A stretch of 64,000 bases of DNA from Campylobacterales bacterium (GCA_026390165.1 JAPLGM010000029.1:1-64000); one strand, 5' to 3'. Shown: positions 54,632-62,895, numbered from the stretch's first letter. The notes: a model not told the origin generated them from the letters alone. Translations and numbers: made by a program.

Positions 54632-55647
54632 TAATTACTTACCCACTTTATCATTTTACGAATTCCTTCTTCCTTAGAAACCTTAGGTTCCCATCCAATC
54701 AACGCTTTTGCTTTGGTTAAATCTGCTACAAAAATCTTTTGATCTGACTCTCTTACTGGAAGCTGAGTATATTCCATCTTCACATCAAGTTCATTCTCTA
54801 AAAAATGAAACAGTTCAAGGAGCGAAGAAGAGTTATCTATACCGCCACCAACATTAAATGCTTGGCCTTTGATGCTATCTATCTTGGTTGAAGCTTTTAG
54901 GTAGAGTGCTACCATATCCTCGGCATGAGCTATATCTCTTACTTGTTTACCATTGCCTGAGATTGTAAAAGGCTCTTTTTGCATTCCATTTTTGATGTTT
55001 ATTGCTTGTTGTGTAAACCACCCTATCCATCCTTGATCGTACGTAGCAAACTGTCTTCCACCAAACATAGAAGAGTGTCTAAATACAACAGTTTTTAGTC
55101 CATAGATACGTGCAAAATCAAGCATGTACTGATCTGCGCTTCCCTTGGATGTTCCATAAGGGGAATGAAAGTCGAGATTAACACTCTCATCAAATCCATT
55201 TGGTTTTTCGATGCATTTATAACGCGTTTGGGTCTCTTCATAGGTAAATTGTTCTAAATCTCCATAGACTTTATTGGTAGATGAATAAATGATAGTTGAC
55301 TCAGGAGAATAAAGTCTTACAGCATTGAGCAGATTAAAACTTCCTCCCACATTTACTTCAAAGTCCATTCTAGGATCTGATATTGAGGTTGTCATAGCAA
55401 CCTGTCCAGCCAGATGATAAATAACATCAGGTTTATATGTTTTGATCATGCGCTCAACATCATTAGTATTGCGGATATCACCGTGAATAAATTCAAAATC
55501 ACCTTGAATTCTCAACCATTCAAGATTCTGATAGCTACCAAATCTATAAAGATTATCAAATACTACAAGCTCATTTCCTTGCTTTAATACTTCACTTGCT
55601 ATGTTTGAACCTAAGAAACCACATCCACCTGTTATTAAGTATTTCAT
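54628..55647 (-). CDS. rfbE: RfbE-like NAD-dependent epimerase (CDP-paratose 2-epimerase type)
   Basis: This 339-residue extended SDR has LITGGCGFLGSNIASEVLKQGNELVVFDNL, YHLAGQVAMTTSISDPRMDFEVN, the active-site SSTNKVYGD and the Tyr-Lys pair in HSPYGTSKGSADQYMLDFARIYGL. FRHSSMFGGRQFATYDQGWIGWF and FNVGGGIDNSSSLLEL follow. These match CDP-tyvelose epimerase (RfbE), which turns CDP-paratose into CDP-tyvelose by C2 epimerisation. Placement directly after rfbH and a Prt/Abe-like gene supports this. Whether the product is tyvelose depends on the stereochemistry of the preceding reductase, which cannot be read here. It shares one base with rfbH. Confidence 0.88.
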   Translation of the reverse strand: MKYLITGGCGFLGSNIASEVLKQGNELVVFDNLYRFGSYQNLEWLRIQGDFEFIHGDIRNTNDVERMIKTYKPDVIYHLAGQVAMTTSISDPRMDFEVNVGGSFNLLNAVRLYSPESTIIYSSTNKVYGDLEQFTYEETQTRYKCIEKPNGFDESVNLDFHSPYGTSKGSADQYMLDFARIYGLKTVVFRHSSMFGGRQFATYDQGWIGWFTQQAINIKNGMQKEPFTISGNGKQVRDIAHAEDMVALYLKASTKIDSIKGQAFNVGGGIDNSSSLLELFHFLENELDVKMEYTQLPVRESDQKIFVADLTKAKALIGWEPKVSKEEGIRKMIKWVSNY

Positions 55648-56978
55648 TAGTTAGCCTTTAAAAATTCTCGAATTTTTTGAATCATATAATTGATAGCATC
55701 ATCACCCATACCAGGATATAATCCTATCCAAAAGCTATTTGTCATAATAGTATCTGTGACCGTTAACTCTCCCACTATTCTATAATCAATATCTAAAACC
55801 ATACTATCAAACATCGGATGTCGTGTCATATTTCCGGCAAAAAGGTTTCTTGTTTGAATGTTGTTATTTTCTAAGTGTTCTACAAGTTCATTTCTACTAA
55901 ATTTTGCTTTTTCAGTGAGTGTCATCATAAACCCAAACCAGCTAGGGTCTGCGTTTGGTTGCGTTTGTACAAGTTGTAACTCTTCTACGTCTTTAAGCCC
56001 ATCATAGAGTTTCTTTTGATTTTCTTTTCTTTTTACTACAAAGCTAGGAAACTTTTCAAGTTGAGCGACACCAACAGCTGCTTGCATATCTGATACTTTG
56101 AGATTAAATCCAAAGTGAGAGTAAACATATTTATGGTCATACCCTTTTGGCAAAGTTCCAAAACTTTGTGAAAATCTGCATCCACAAGTATTGTCCACAC
56201 CACTTTCACACCAACAGTCTCTTCCCCAGTCTCTCATACTCAGCATTATCTTTTTGAGCAGTGGATTGTCTGTATAAGTAGCGCCACCTTCACCCATCGT
56301 CATATGGTGTGGCGGATAAAAACTACTTGTTCCAATGTCGCCCCAAGTTCCAGTTGGTTTTCCCTCATACGTAGAACCTAAAGCATCGCAGTTATCTTCT
56401 ATGAGCCAAAGATTGTGTTTGTCACAAAATTCTTTTACCGCTCTAAGGTTAAATGGGTTTCCTAAAGTATGCGCTATCATGATAGCTTTTGTTTTTGGGC
56501 TAAGTGCTAATTCAAGTTTTGTTACATCTATATTTGCACAGGTTAGTTCCATATCTACAAACACAGGGACTGCGCCATACTGAACGATAGGAGCAACTGT
56601 TGTAGGAAATCCAGCAGCTACAGTGATGACTTCATCGCCACGTTTAATTTGTCTCTCTTTAAGAAGCGGCGAAGTCAAAGCATAAAACGCAAGAAGATTA
56701 GCAGAACTTCCAGAGTTCACTAAAAATGTCCATCGAACATTTAAAAAATCTGATAACTGCTTTTCAAATTTTTTGGAATAATCGCCATAAGTAAGCCAAA
56801 AATCTAGTGAGCTATCCACTAAATATTGCATCTCTGTCTCATCAAAAACACGACCTGCATAATTTACTCTACTTTTACCTTCAACAAATTTTTTCATTTG
56901 TTGTGGTTTGTGTACTAGTTCATAATACTCTTTTGTTTTAGTTAAGATCTCTTGTTTTAGTTGTTCTGCTTGTGTCAT
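55647..56978 (-). CDS. rfbH: CDP-4-keto-6-deoxyglucose 3-dehydrase (E1, RfbH)
   Basis: RfbH removes the C3 hydroxyl of CDP-4-keto-6-deoxyglucose using pyridoxamine phosphate and an iron-sulfur cluster, with a partner reductase. The 443-residue DegT/AHBA-fold protein carries the diagnostic change. In SSFYPPHHMTMGEGG the position of the PLP Lys of related aminotransferases is His224, so no internal aldimine forms. The Cys set RDCWC...DNTCGC supplies the [2Fe-2S] ligands. LVNSGSSANLLAFYALTSP and DNCDALGSTYEGKPTGTWGDIGT are also typical. The partner E3 (RfbI/DdhD) is not in this window. It starts 1 bp after the Abe/Prt-like gene stops. Confidence 0.96.
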   Translation of the reverse strand: MTQAEQLKQEILTKTKEYYELVHKPQQMKKFVEGKSRVNYAGRVFDETEMQYLVDSSLDFWLTYGDYSKKFEKQLSDFLNVRWTFLVNSGSSANLLAFYALTSPLLKERQIKRGDEVITVAAGFPTTVAPIVQYGAVPVFVDMELTCANIDVTKLELALSPKTKAIMIAHTLGNPFNLRAVKEFCDKHNLWLIEDNCDALGSTYEGKPTGTWGDIGTSSFYPPHHMTMGEGGATYTDNPLLKKIMLSMRDWGRDCWCESGVDNTCGCRFSQSFGTLPKGYDHKYVYSHFGFNLKVSDMQAAVGVAQLEKFPSFVVKRKENQKKLYDGLKDVEELQLVQTQPNADPSWFGFMMTLTEKAKFSRNELVEHLENNNIQTRNLFAGNMTRHPMFDSMVLDIDYRIVGELTVTDTIMTNSFWIGLYPGMGDDAINYMIQKIREFLKAN

Positions 56979-56979
56979 T

Positions 56980-57846
56980 TTAATTTTCTCCTATTGTTTT
57001 TTGTATGGCTTCTTCCATTGTAAATTTTGGCTTCCAACCTAAATCATACAATGGTTTTACATTTTCAACTATTTCCATAAACTCACCTTCTCTGTAAGCT
57101 TTTACTCCAAAGTTAAGTTTTGTATCTATTCGTTTTATTTTAAATACTTCATTATAAATTTTAAGTATAAATTCTTTAAGTTCTATTTGATTTCCAGTAC
57201 CTACATCAAATTCACTAAATGCTTGAAAACTCTTCGACTTTTCAAGCATGAGTATATATACATCCACAATATCATCTATGTAAACAAAATCTCTTTTTTG
57301 TTTACCCTCAGTTAAATCAATCGATTTGACATTCTGCATCATTTGGCTTATAAGCCAAGTTACAAATTTTGTATTATCATCTTTTGGACCGTACATGTGC
57401 TCTAGTTTTAGATTTACGACCTTTATCTTATTACTGAAGTATTTAAGCCACTCCACAAACTGTTTTTTAGATAATGAATAGTGATTTAAATATTTATATA
57501 ATAATGTATCCGTATTAAAAAATGTATCTGTATTAAAAAATGTAGCTGTTTCTAACAGCTTTAATGAGAACATTAAGTTTGTATCTACGATACTTGAGAC
57601 CGTCCCATTATTTCGCCCATAGTTAGTTACTGTATGAATAACAGCATCTATTTTTTGTTCTTCAAATGGTTTTTCCATAGAAACAGTATCTATATCATAG
57701 CTTTTTACTTTTGACAATAGCGAATCTATTCTCCAAGTATTTGAAGTAGTTCTTTTTAAAATAACTACATTGTAATTCAATTCAATAAGTTTTTTTAATA
57801 GGTGACTTCCTAAAAATCCTGTAGCACCTGTGAGCAAAATAGTCAT
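56980..57846 (-). CDS. CDP-abequose/paratose synthase-like NAD(P)-dependent reductase
   Basis: This 288-residue short extended-SDR protein has the nucleotide motif ILLTGATGFLGSHLLKKLIELNYNVV, NYGRNNGTVSSIVDTN, the Tyr-Lys pair in HYSLSKKQF, LKLEHMYGPKDD and KQKRDFVYIDDIVDVYILMLE. Size and motifs fit Abe/Prt, which reduce the 4-keto group of CDP-3,6-dideoxyhexulose. Which epimer it makes cannot be told. Residues ~104-115 carry a duplicated FFNTDT hexapeptide, encoded by an 18-bp tandem repeat just before the catalytic Tyr. The ATG directly follows the stop of a 41-codon RfbG remnant. Confidence 0.85.
   Translation of the reverse strand: MTILLTGATGFLGSHLLKKLIELNYNVVILKRTTSNTWRIDSLLSKVKSYDIDTVSMEKPFEEQKIDAVIHTVTNYGRNNGTVSSIVDTNLMFSLKLLETATFFNTDTFFNTDTLLYKYLNHYSLSKKQFVEWLKYFSNKIKVVNLKLEHMYGPKDDNTKFVTWLISQMMQNVKSIDLTEGKQKRDFVYIDDIVDVYILMLEKSKSFQAFSEFDVGTGNQIELKEFILKIYNEVFKIKRIDTKLNFGVKAYREGEFMEIVENVKPLYDLGWKPKFTMEEAIQKTIGEN
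57506..57541. repeat. 18-bp tandem duplication inside the Abe/Prt-like gene
   Basis: Two copies at 57506-57523 and 57524-57541 differ at one base (GTATCCG/GTATCTG followed by TATTAAAAAAT), and a partial third copy (GTAGCTG) follows. The unit is in frame and adds six residues (FFNTDT) to the product. The six-A runs could be slippage-prone. Confidence 0.85.
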
Positions 57847-57972
57847 TTAAATTACCCACTCAACATTTTTAGCTTTAGCATCGCTAGCATACGTACCTAA
57901 CTCTTCTTTTGTTAAAATTTTAGCATTTTCTTCATAAAACGCTTTATAGCATTGTACCATTTTTTTAATCAT
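57847..57972 (-). pseudogene. 41-codon remnant of a second RfbG (CDP-glucose 4,6-dehydratase) C-terminus
   Basis: The ORF starts with an ATG overlapping the YhcG stop (ATGA) and ends right before the Abe/Prt-like ATG. Its product pattern FYEEN...L..Y.SDAKAKNVEW matches the intact RfbG tail FYENN...L.NYVMDAKKKKLEW encoded near 59025-59130, with clear divergence in DNA and protein. No start-proximal RfbG sequence is present. It is therefore best read as the leftover 3' end of a different rfbG allele. It could still be translated through coupling. Confidence 0.7.
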
Positions 57973-59021
57973 TTTTCACGCTCCACTCCAAATCCTTCTT
58001 CACTAAAAAATGATAGTAGTTTTTCTTCTATCTCTCTTGTGCTTGGTAAATACTCTTTTAAATCACTTGGTAGTGTATCAGATAAACTGTACGTTGATAC
58101 GCCGATTGGCTGATTGCTGTCTTTGAGTGCGTATTCGACTGTTGTTCTTTTTTTCTCTTTACAGATAATGATTCCGATGGAAGGGTTTTCATCAGAAAGC
58201 TTGACCGTATCGTTTAATGCAGAAAGATAAAAGTTCATCTTACCTGCGTATTCAGGTTTAAATTTTCCTATTTTTAATTCAATAGCAATTAAAGACTTGA
58301 GTCTTCGATGATATAAAAGCAGATCAATAAAATATTCTTCATCATCGACTAGAATTTTGTATTGATTCCCTATAAAGGTGAAATCACTCCCCATCTGGGC
58401 TAAAAATTCTCGTATTTTATTGATAAGTCCTATTTCTAATTCATGCTCACAATACTCATCTCTCAGTGCTAAAAAGCCAAAATTGTATTCATCTTTGACA
58501 GCAAGTGAGGCTTGATTGTTATAGGCTTCAGGAAGTGTTTTGTCAAAATTAGTTTGATTGAGAAGATATTTTTCGTACGTTTTGTTATCTATATGGTTAT
58601 CCAATACCCTATACGTCCAGCCAAATTTTTTAACACTTCGCATATAAAATTCTCGTTCTAAATTATCTTTGCATTTTTGAAAAATAACTACATTATGCGA
58701 CCAACCTATTTCTCTAGACACTGTCTGGAGTTTTTTGTTTTGTTCATATTCCACGTAAAATAGTCTCATATTCCAAAGATTCTGAACTGAAAACCCTTTC
58801 ATCCCCACGAACTCTTTTTGCAATTCATCCGATAAATTTTGAACGATAGACTTGCCCCATCCGAATACTTCTTGTTTAGTAATGATACTTTTGCCAATTT
58901 CCCAATAAAGACTTATTAATTCTTTATTAACTGCTTTGAGTGCTGTATATTGAGATGATAGAATTTTTTCTTTTATCTCAATTACAAAATGGTTAAAATT
59001 ATCATTAGAAATTTTATCCAT
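57969..59021 (-). CDS. YhcG-family (DUF1016) PDDEXK nuclease
   Basis: This 350-residue protein has the two YhcG parts. The N-terminal helical domain (~1-155) contains LYWEIGKSIITKQEVFGWGKSIVQNLSDELQKEF, FSVQNLWNMRLFY and SREIGWSHNVVIFQKCKD. The C-terminal PDDEXK nuclease domain (~190-320) contains GSDFTFIGNQYKILVDDEEYFIDLLLYHRRLKSLIAIELKIGKFKPEYAGKMNFYL, where D, E and K of D..E.K are visible. Members occur near restriction systems and on mobile DNA; their substrate is uncertain. It has no sugar role, yet its start lies just after rfbG ends and its stop overlaps an rfbG remnant. This suggests it entered the operon as cargo with an allele exchange. Confidence 0.92.
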   Translation of the reverse strand: MDKISNDNFNHFVIEIKEKILSSQYTALKAVNKELISLYWEIGKSIITKQEVFGWGKSIVQNLSDELQKEFVGMKGFSVQNLWNMRLFYVEYEQNKKLQTVSREIGWSHNVVIFQKCKDNLEREFYMRSVKKFGWTYRVLDNHIDNKTYEKYLLNQTNFDKTLPEAYNNQASLAVKDEYNFGFLALRDEYCEHELEIGLINKIREFLAQMGSDFTFIGNQYKILVDDEEYFIDLLLYHRRLKSLIAIELKIGKFKPEYAGKMNFYLSALNDTVKLSDENPSIGIIICKEKKRTTVEYALKDSNQPIGVSTYSLSDTLPSDLKEYLPSTREIEEKLLSFFSEEGFGVEREK

Positions 59022-60116
59022 TTATTTGCTCCACTCCAACTTTTTCTTTTTCGCATCCATAACATAGTTATTCAAATCATCGGTCGTACCAACAGTATTA
59101 TTTTCATAAAAGTTTTTATACCATAGTACCGTTTTTTCAAAAGTCGTTTCGCTATCCCAAACATCTTTCCACTTTAAACGGATATGGGCTTTTGAACAAT
59201 CGAGTTTTAATAAATTGGCTTCATGAAGTTGATGAGGATCGCGATTGATCTCATAATCAATTTTATCCCAATGTTTTTTGACATGGTTCACTACCTCTTC
59301 AACAGTAATGCTTCCTTCGTCACTAGGACCAAAATTCCATGCTTCGCCAAATGCAACATTTTCTTCAAGAAGTTTCTGTCCGATCACGAGATATCCGCTG
59401 AGGGGTTCTAAAACATGCTGCCACGGGCGAGTTGCATTGGGATTTCGGATACTGACTTTTTGACCTTGCGATACAGAGAGCATAATATCGGTCATCAGAC
59501 GGTCTTTTGCCCAGTCACCTCCGCCGATCACATTTCCAGCACGGCAAGATGCCAAGAGGGTATTATGTGATTTTTTATACTCGTGCGGATTAAAATAAGA
59601 GCTTCGGTACGAGTTAGCTAATAAATCCGCGCATCCTTTAGATGAGCTATATGGGTCATAACCACCCATCGGATCGTTTTCTCGATATCCCCATATCCAC
59701 TCTTTGTTTTCATAAGCTTTATCACTTGTAATATTTACGATTGCCTTGACACCGTTGGCTCGACATGCTTCAAAGACTTTGAGAGTTCCGATGACATTGG
59801 TTTCGTATGTTTCGATAGGATTTTCATACGAGAGCCGTACAAGAGGTTGTGCTGCGAGGTGAAATACAATATCTGGTTTATGTGCTGCAAAAGCTGTGTT
59901 TAACCCTTCCAAATCCCGAATATCTCCGATAATGGAGGTAATATCAAGATTTAAGAGTCCGATATGATTTGGTTCGGTCGGTGCCTCCAATGAGTACCCG
60001 ATGACGTTTGCCCCCATTTGATTGAGCCAATAGGTAAGCCATGAACCTTTAAATCCAGTATGTCCTGTTACAAGTATTGTTTTGTCTTTATATATACCAG
60101 AAAAAAGATTTTGCAT
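59022..60116 (-). CDS. rfbG: CDP-glucose 4,6-dehydratase
   Basis: RfbG (DdhB) makes CDP-4-keto-6-deoxyglucose, the substrate of RfbH. With the ATG at 60116 the protein has 364 residues. This start forms TAATG with the rfbF stop and has GGAAAG 7 nt upstream; upstream ATG or TTG codons inside rfbF are alternatives. Visible are ILVTGHTGFKGSWLTYWLNQMGANVIGYSL, FHLAAQPLVRLSYENPIETYETNVIGT, NITSDKAYENKEW, YDPYSSSKGCADLL (Tyr-Lys pair), RAGNVIGGGDWAKDRLMTDI and NPNATRPWQHVLEPLSGYL, all typical of RfbG. Confidence 0.96.
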   Translation of the reverse strand: MQNLFSGIYKDKTILVTGHTGFKGSWLTYWLNQMGANVIGYSLEAPTEPNHIGLLNLDITSIIGDIRDLEGLNTAFAAHKPDIVFHLAAQPLVRLSYENPIETYETNVIGTLKVFEACRANGVKAIVNITSDKAYENKEWIWGYRENDPMGGYDPYSSSKGCADLLANSYRSSYFNPHEYKKSHNTLLASCRAGNVIGGGDWAKDRLMTDIMLSVSQGQKVSIRNPNATRPWQHVLEPLSGYLVIGQKLLEENVAFGEAWNFGPSDEGSITVEEVVNHVKKHWDKIDYEINRDPHQLHEANLLKLDCSKAHIRLKWKDVWDSETTFEKTVLWYKNFYENNTVGTTDDLNNYVMDAKKKKLEWSK

Positions 60117-60889
60117 TACCATACTTTCCAAGGAGCTTTATTGGTATCCCAAAGTTTATTGAGATCATTTTTATCTTTTAAAGAATCCATAGGAGACCAA
60201 AAACCTTCATGTTGATAGGTAAATAACTCTCCATCAAGAGCAAGGTTTTTCAGAGGTACCTGCTCAAAAATAGTTCCATCACCTTCAGTAATGTAATCAA
60301 AAACTTTTGGCTCACACACAAAATAACCAGCATTTATCCATCCACCATCACCTTTTGGTTTTTCCAGAAAATGTGTTACTTGGCTATTGTCTTTTATATT
60401 CAAAGCTCCAAATCTTCCATCTGGTTGACTTGATGTCATGGTCATCGCTTTTCCATGAGCTTTGTGAAACTTTACTAGTTCATCAATATTGATATCACTA
60501 ACACCATCTCCATAAGTCAGCATAAAAGACTCATTACCTATAAAATTTTGAGCTCTTTTTATTCTTCCTCCCGTCATACTGTTTAATCCAGTATCAAGAA
60601 GTGTTACTTTCCACGGTTCACTAGAGTTATTGAGTATCTCCATTTTTCCGTTTTGCATATCGATTGTCACATCACTTTGATGAAGAAAATAGTTTGCAAA
60701 ATACTCTTTTATGAAATAGCCTTTGTACCCAAGAAGGATTACAAAATCATTAAAGCCATACTTTGAATATGTCTTCATAATATGCCATAGTATTGGCTTA
60801 CCTCCAACTTCAACCATTGGCTTAGGTCTTACATCTGTCTCTTCACTCAGTCGTGTTCCATATCCGCCTGCTAATAATACTACTTTCAT
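60116..60889 (-). CDS. rfbF: Glucose-1-phosphate cytidylyltransferase
   Basis: RfbF (DdhA) joins glucose 1-phosphate and CTP to give CDP-glucose, opening the CDP-dideoxyhexose pathway. The 257-residue protein has LLAGGYGTRLSEETDVRPKPMVEVGGKPILWHIMKTYSKYG with the catalytic Arg/Lys, DVTIDMQNGKMEI, LTYGDGVSDINID with the metal Asp, and HEGFWSPMDSLKDKNDLNKLW, the characteristic RfbF end. It overlaps rfbB by 4 bp and rfbG by 1 bp. Confidence 0.97.
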   Translation of the reverse strand: MKVVLLAGGYGTRLSEETDVRPKPMVEVGGKPILWHIMKTYSKYGFNDFVILLGYKGYFIKEYFANYFLHQSDVTIDMQNGKMEILNNSSEPWKVTLLDTGLNSMTGGRIKRAQNFIGNESFMLTYGDGVSDINIDELVKFHKAHGKAMTMTSSQPDGRFGALNIKDNSQVTHFLEKPKGDGGWINAGYFVCEPKVFDYITEGDGTIFEQVPLKNLALDGELFTYQHEGFWSPMDSLKDKNDLNKLWDTNKAPWKVW

Positions 60890-61908
60890 TTAGATACTCC
60901 TTTTTTATATTTATCTAAATACCATTCAATAGTCTTCACAATCCCACTATCAAAATTTTCATCCGCTTTCCAGCCAAGCTCAGATTCTAGTTTCGTGGCA
61001 TCAATCGCATAACGTCTATCATGTCCTGCTCTGTCTTCCACGAATGTGATAAGTTCCTTATAACTCACATCTTTCGGAACTTTTTCATCCAATATCGTTG
61101 TGATTGCATCTACTATCTGAAGATTGGTTCTCTCATTTCTTCCACCGATGTTATACACATTTCCAGCTTTACCTGTATGGTAAACGATATCTATCCCTTT
61201 GCAGTGATCGAGGACATAGAGCCAATCTCTGATATTTTTGCCATCACCGTAGATGGGGATAGACTCACCGGCTAATGCTTTTCGGATGATCGTCGGGATC
61301 AGTTTCTCATCATGTTGTTTCGGACCGTAGTTGTTGGAACAGTTGGTAATAACCGTGTTCAGTCCGTAGGTCTCTTGGTAGCTTCGTACTATCATATCGC
61401 TTGACGCTTTTGAAGCGGAGTAAGGAGAGTTCGGGGCGTAGGGAGTCTCTTCGGTAAAGAGATCTATTTCGTTGAGAGTGCCATACACTTCATCGGTTGA
61501 GATGTGGTGGAATCTGCATCCTTGATAGTTTTCTTTATACTCAAACGGTTTATTCATCCAATAACGTTTCGCTACATCCAGCAGAGTAAATGTCCCCGTT
61601 ACGTTTGTTTGGATAAATACACCGGGATTTTTAATAGAGTTATCGACATGGGATTCTGCTGCGAAGTGGATAACACCTTGGATGTCATACTCGGTAAAGA
61701 GTAACTCTATGAGTTCACGGTTACAGATGTCCCCTTTGATAAATTTATATCGGGGGTTTCCTTCGCACTCTTGGAGGTTTTCTAGGTTACCTGCGTAGGT
61801 GAGTAAATCTAGATTGATTAACGTGTAGTGCGGATATTTAGCCAAAAAGTAGGGGACGAAATTACTTCCTATAAATCCTGCTGTTCCTGTTAGTAGTATG
61901 TTTTTCAT
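60886..61908 (-). CDS. rfbB: dTDP-glucose 4,6-dehydratase
   Basis: RfbB (RmlB) makes dTDP-4-keto-6-deoxyglucose from dTDP-glucose. The 340-residue extended SDR has ILLTGTAGFIGSNFVPYFLAKYPHYTLINLDLLTYAGNLENL, VIHFAAESHVDNSIKNPGVFIQTNVTGT, FHHISTDEVYG with the catalytic Asp-Glu, YSASKASSDMIVRSY, NCSNNYGPKQHDEKLIPTIIRKAL and GKNIRDWLYVLDHCKGID. It is separated from rfbC and rfbA by the zeta-like gene pair, although these three genes are usually contiguous. A clear AGGAG site precedes the start. Confidence 0.97.
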   Translation of the reverse strand: MKNILLTGTAGFIGSNFVPYFLAKYPHYTLINLDLLTYAGNLENLQECEGNPRYKFIKGDICNRELIELLFTEYDIQGVIHFAAESHVDNSIKNPGVFIQTNVTGTFTLLDVAKRYWMNKPFEYKENYQGCRFHHISTDEVYGTLNEIDLFTEETPYAPNSPYSASKASSDMIVRSYQETYGLNTVITNCSNNYGPKQHDEKLIPTIIRKALAGESIPIYGDGKNIRDWLYVLDHCKGIDIVYHTGKAGNVYNIGGRNERTNLQIVDAITTILDEKVPKDVSYKELITFVEDRAGHDRRYAIDATKLESELGWKADENFDSGIVKTIEWYLDKYKKGVSK

Positions 61909-61923
61909 CTCTTTATCTTTCTC

Positions 61924-62670
61924 CTATAATTTCAACTTGATTTTTTTATCTAATAAATATTGATAAACCCATTTTGGAGCAACATCAACTTTCATATCCA
62001 CTTTCGAACCATCAGTTATTTCACATATCCAAGTTTTTTCATAAGATGAGTTGTCAAATATATAGGCTCTATCACTAAGTTTAACTGCATCTTGTAAATA
62101 ATCCAAAGACCTATAGTATCGGCTAATAATCTTATCTTCAGATACATTATGTCCTTTAAAAGCAACTCTATTCTTTACCCTTGATATATTAATAATAGGA
62201 TCACTTGTAGCTATATAATATAAATAATTTTTATATCCAAGTTTTTTTGATAACTTTAACAACTCAACTTTATCATATGAGCTCATAACGGTTTCAAATG
62301 TAAATGATTTTCTTGCCTCTAACAATTTTGTTCTTATAAAATCTGCACAAACAGATGCAAGATAAGAATTGATATTTACATTTGAAAAAATAAGTTTATC
62401 ATCACTGTAGTTCAAAAAAGCAACATCTTCTAGTAAATTTACAGATTTTAGTAGTGTAGAATTACTGAAAAAATCCACAACTTCATCTTTATTGGTTTCA
62501 AATTCATAGTTACTAAACTCAATAAATTCATACTCTTTTATCTCTTTTTCTATCTCATCTGGATTTATATAAATACCAAGTAATTCTTTATTGACCACAT
62601 CTTTAATGGTGCTTTTACCACTGCCATTTGGTCCTGCAAACATTCTGAGTCTTGGTATTTCTAAATTCAT
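61924..62670 (-). CDS. Zeta-toxin-like P-loop kinase
   Basis: This 248-residue cytoplasmic protein begins LRMFAGPNGSGKSTIKDVVNKELLGIYINPDEIEKEIK, the zeta-toxin/ZTL Walker A and following Asp-rich start. The middle has FIRTKLLEARKSFTFETVMSS (the E.V-type substrate loop) and GYKNYLYYIATSDPIINISRVKNRVAFKGHNVSEDKIISRYYRSLDYL, where the R..RV..GGH.V....I..R motif is typical (here AFKGHNV). Known zeta toxins phosphorylate UDP-GlcNAc and block cell-wall synthesis. It overlaps a 73-codon gene upstream by 4 bp, and the two could form a toxin-antitoxin pair. Other ZTL proteins lack toxicity, so this remains open. Confidence 0.85.
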   Translation of the reverse strand: MNLEIPRLRMFAGPNGSGKSTIKDVVNKELLGIYINPDEIEKEIKEYEFIEFSNYEFETNKDEVVDFFSNSTLLKSVNLLEDVAFLNYSDDKLIFSNVNINSYLASVCADFIRTKLLEARKSFTFETVMSSYDKVELLKLSKKLGYKNYLYYIATSDPIINISRVKNRVAFKGHNVSEDKIISRYYRSLDYLQDAVKLSDRAYIFDNSSYEKTWICEITDGSKVDMKVDVAPKWVYQYLLDKKIKLKL

Positions 62671-62888
62671 ATTGTAAATATTTTTCTATCTGTTTTGATT
62701 TCAGGTTCTATGTCTTTTATGTACTTTTTTGAGCCATCTGGGAATATCTCATACATTTTATTTTGGATCACTTCTACTACACTATTTCCTGCACTCAAAG
62801 CATCTAAATATGCTTTTTTTATAGCACTATTCGCAAGTTCTGGTATGTAGCTTTCTAAAAAGTCCAATTCTTTTGTTGTCTTCATCAT
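62667..62888 (-). CDS. Small protein, putative antitoxin partner of the zeta-like kinase
   Basis: This 73-residue soluble protein has an AGGA Shine-Dalgarno site before ATGATG. The first half is predicted helical (ELDFLESYIPELANSAIKKAYLDALSAGNSVVEV). The second (KMYEIFPDGSKKYIKDIEPEIK) reads like a strand pair that would follow a toxin-bound helix. It shows no visible similarity to the classic epsilon antitoxin. The ATGA overlap with the kinase gene and the small size are what suggest an antitoxin role. I do not recognise a named family. Confidence 0.65.
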   Translation of the reverse strand: MMKTTKELDFLESYIPELANSAIKKAYLDALSAGNSVVEVIQNKMYEIFPDGSKKYIKDIEPEIKTDRKIFTI

Positions 62889-62895
62889 TTATTCC

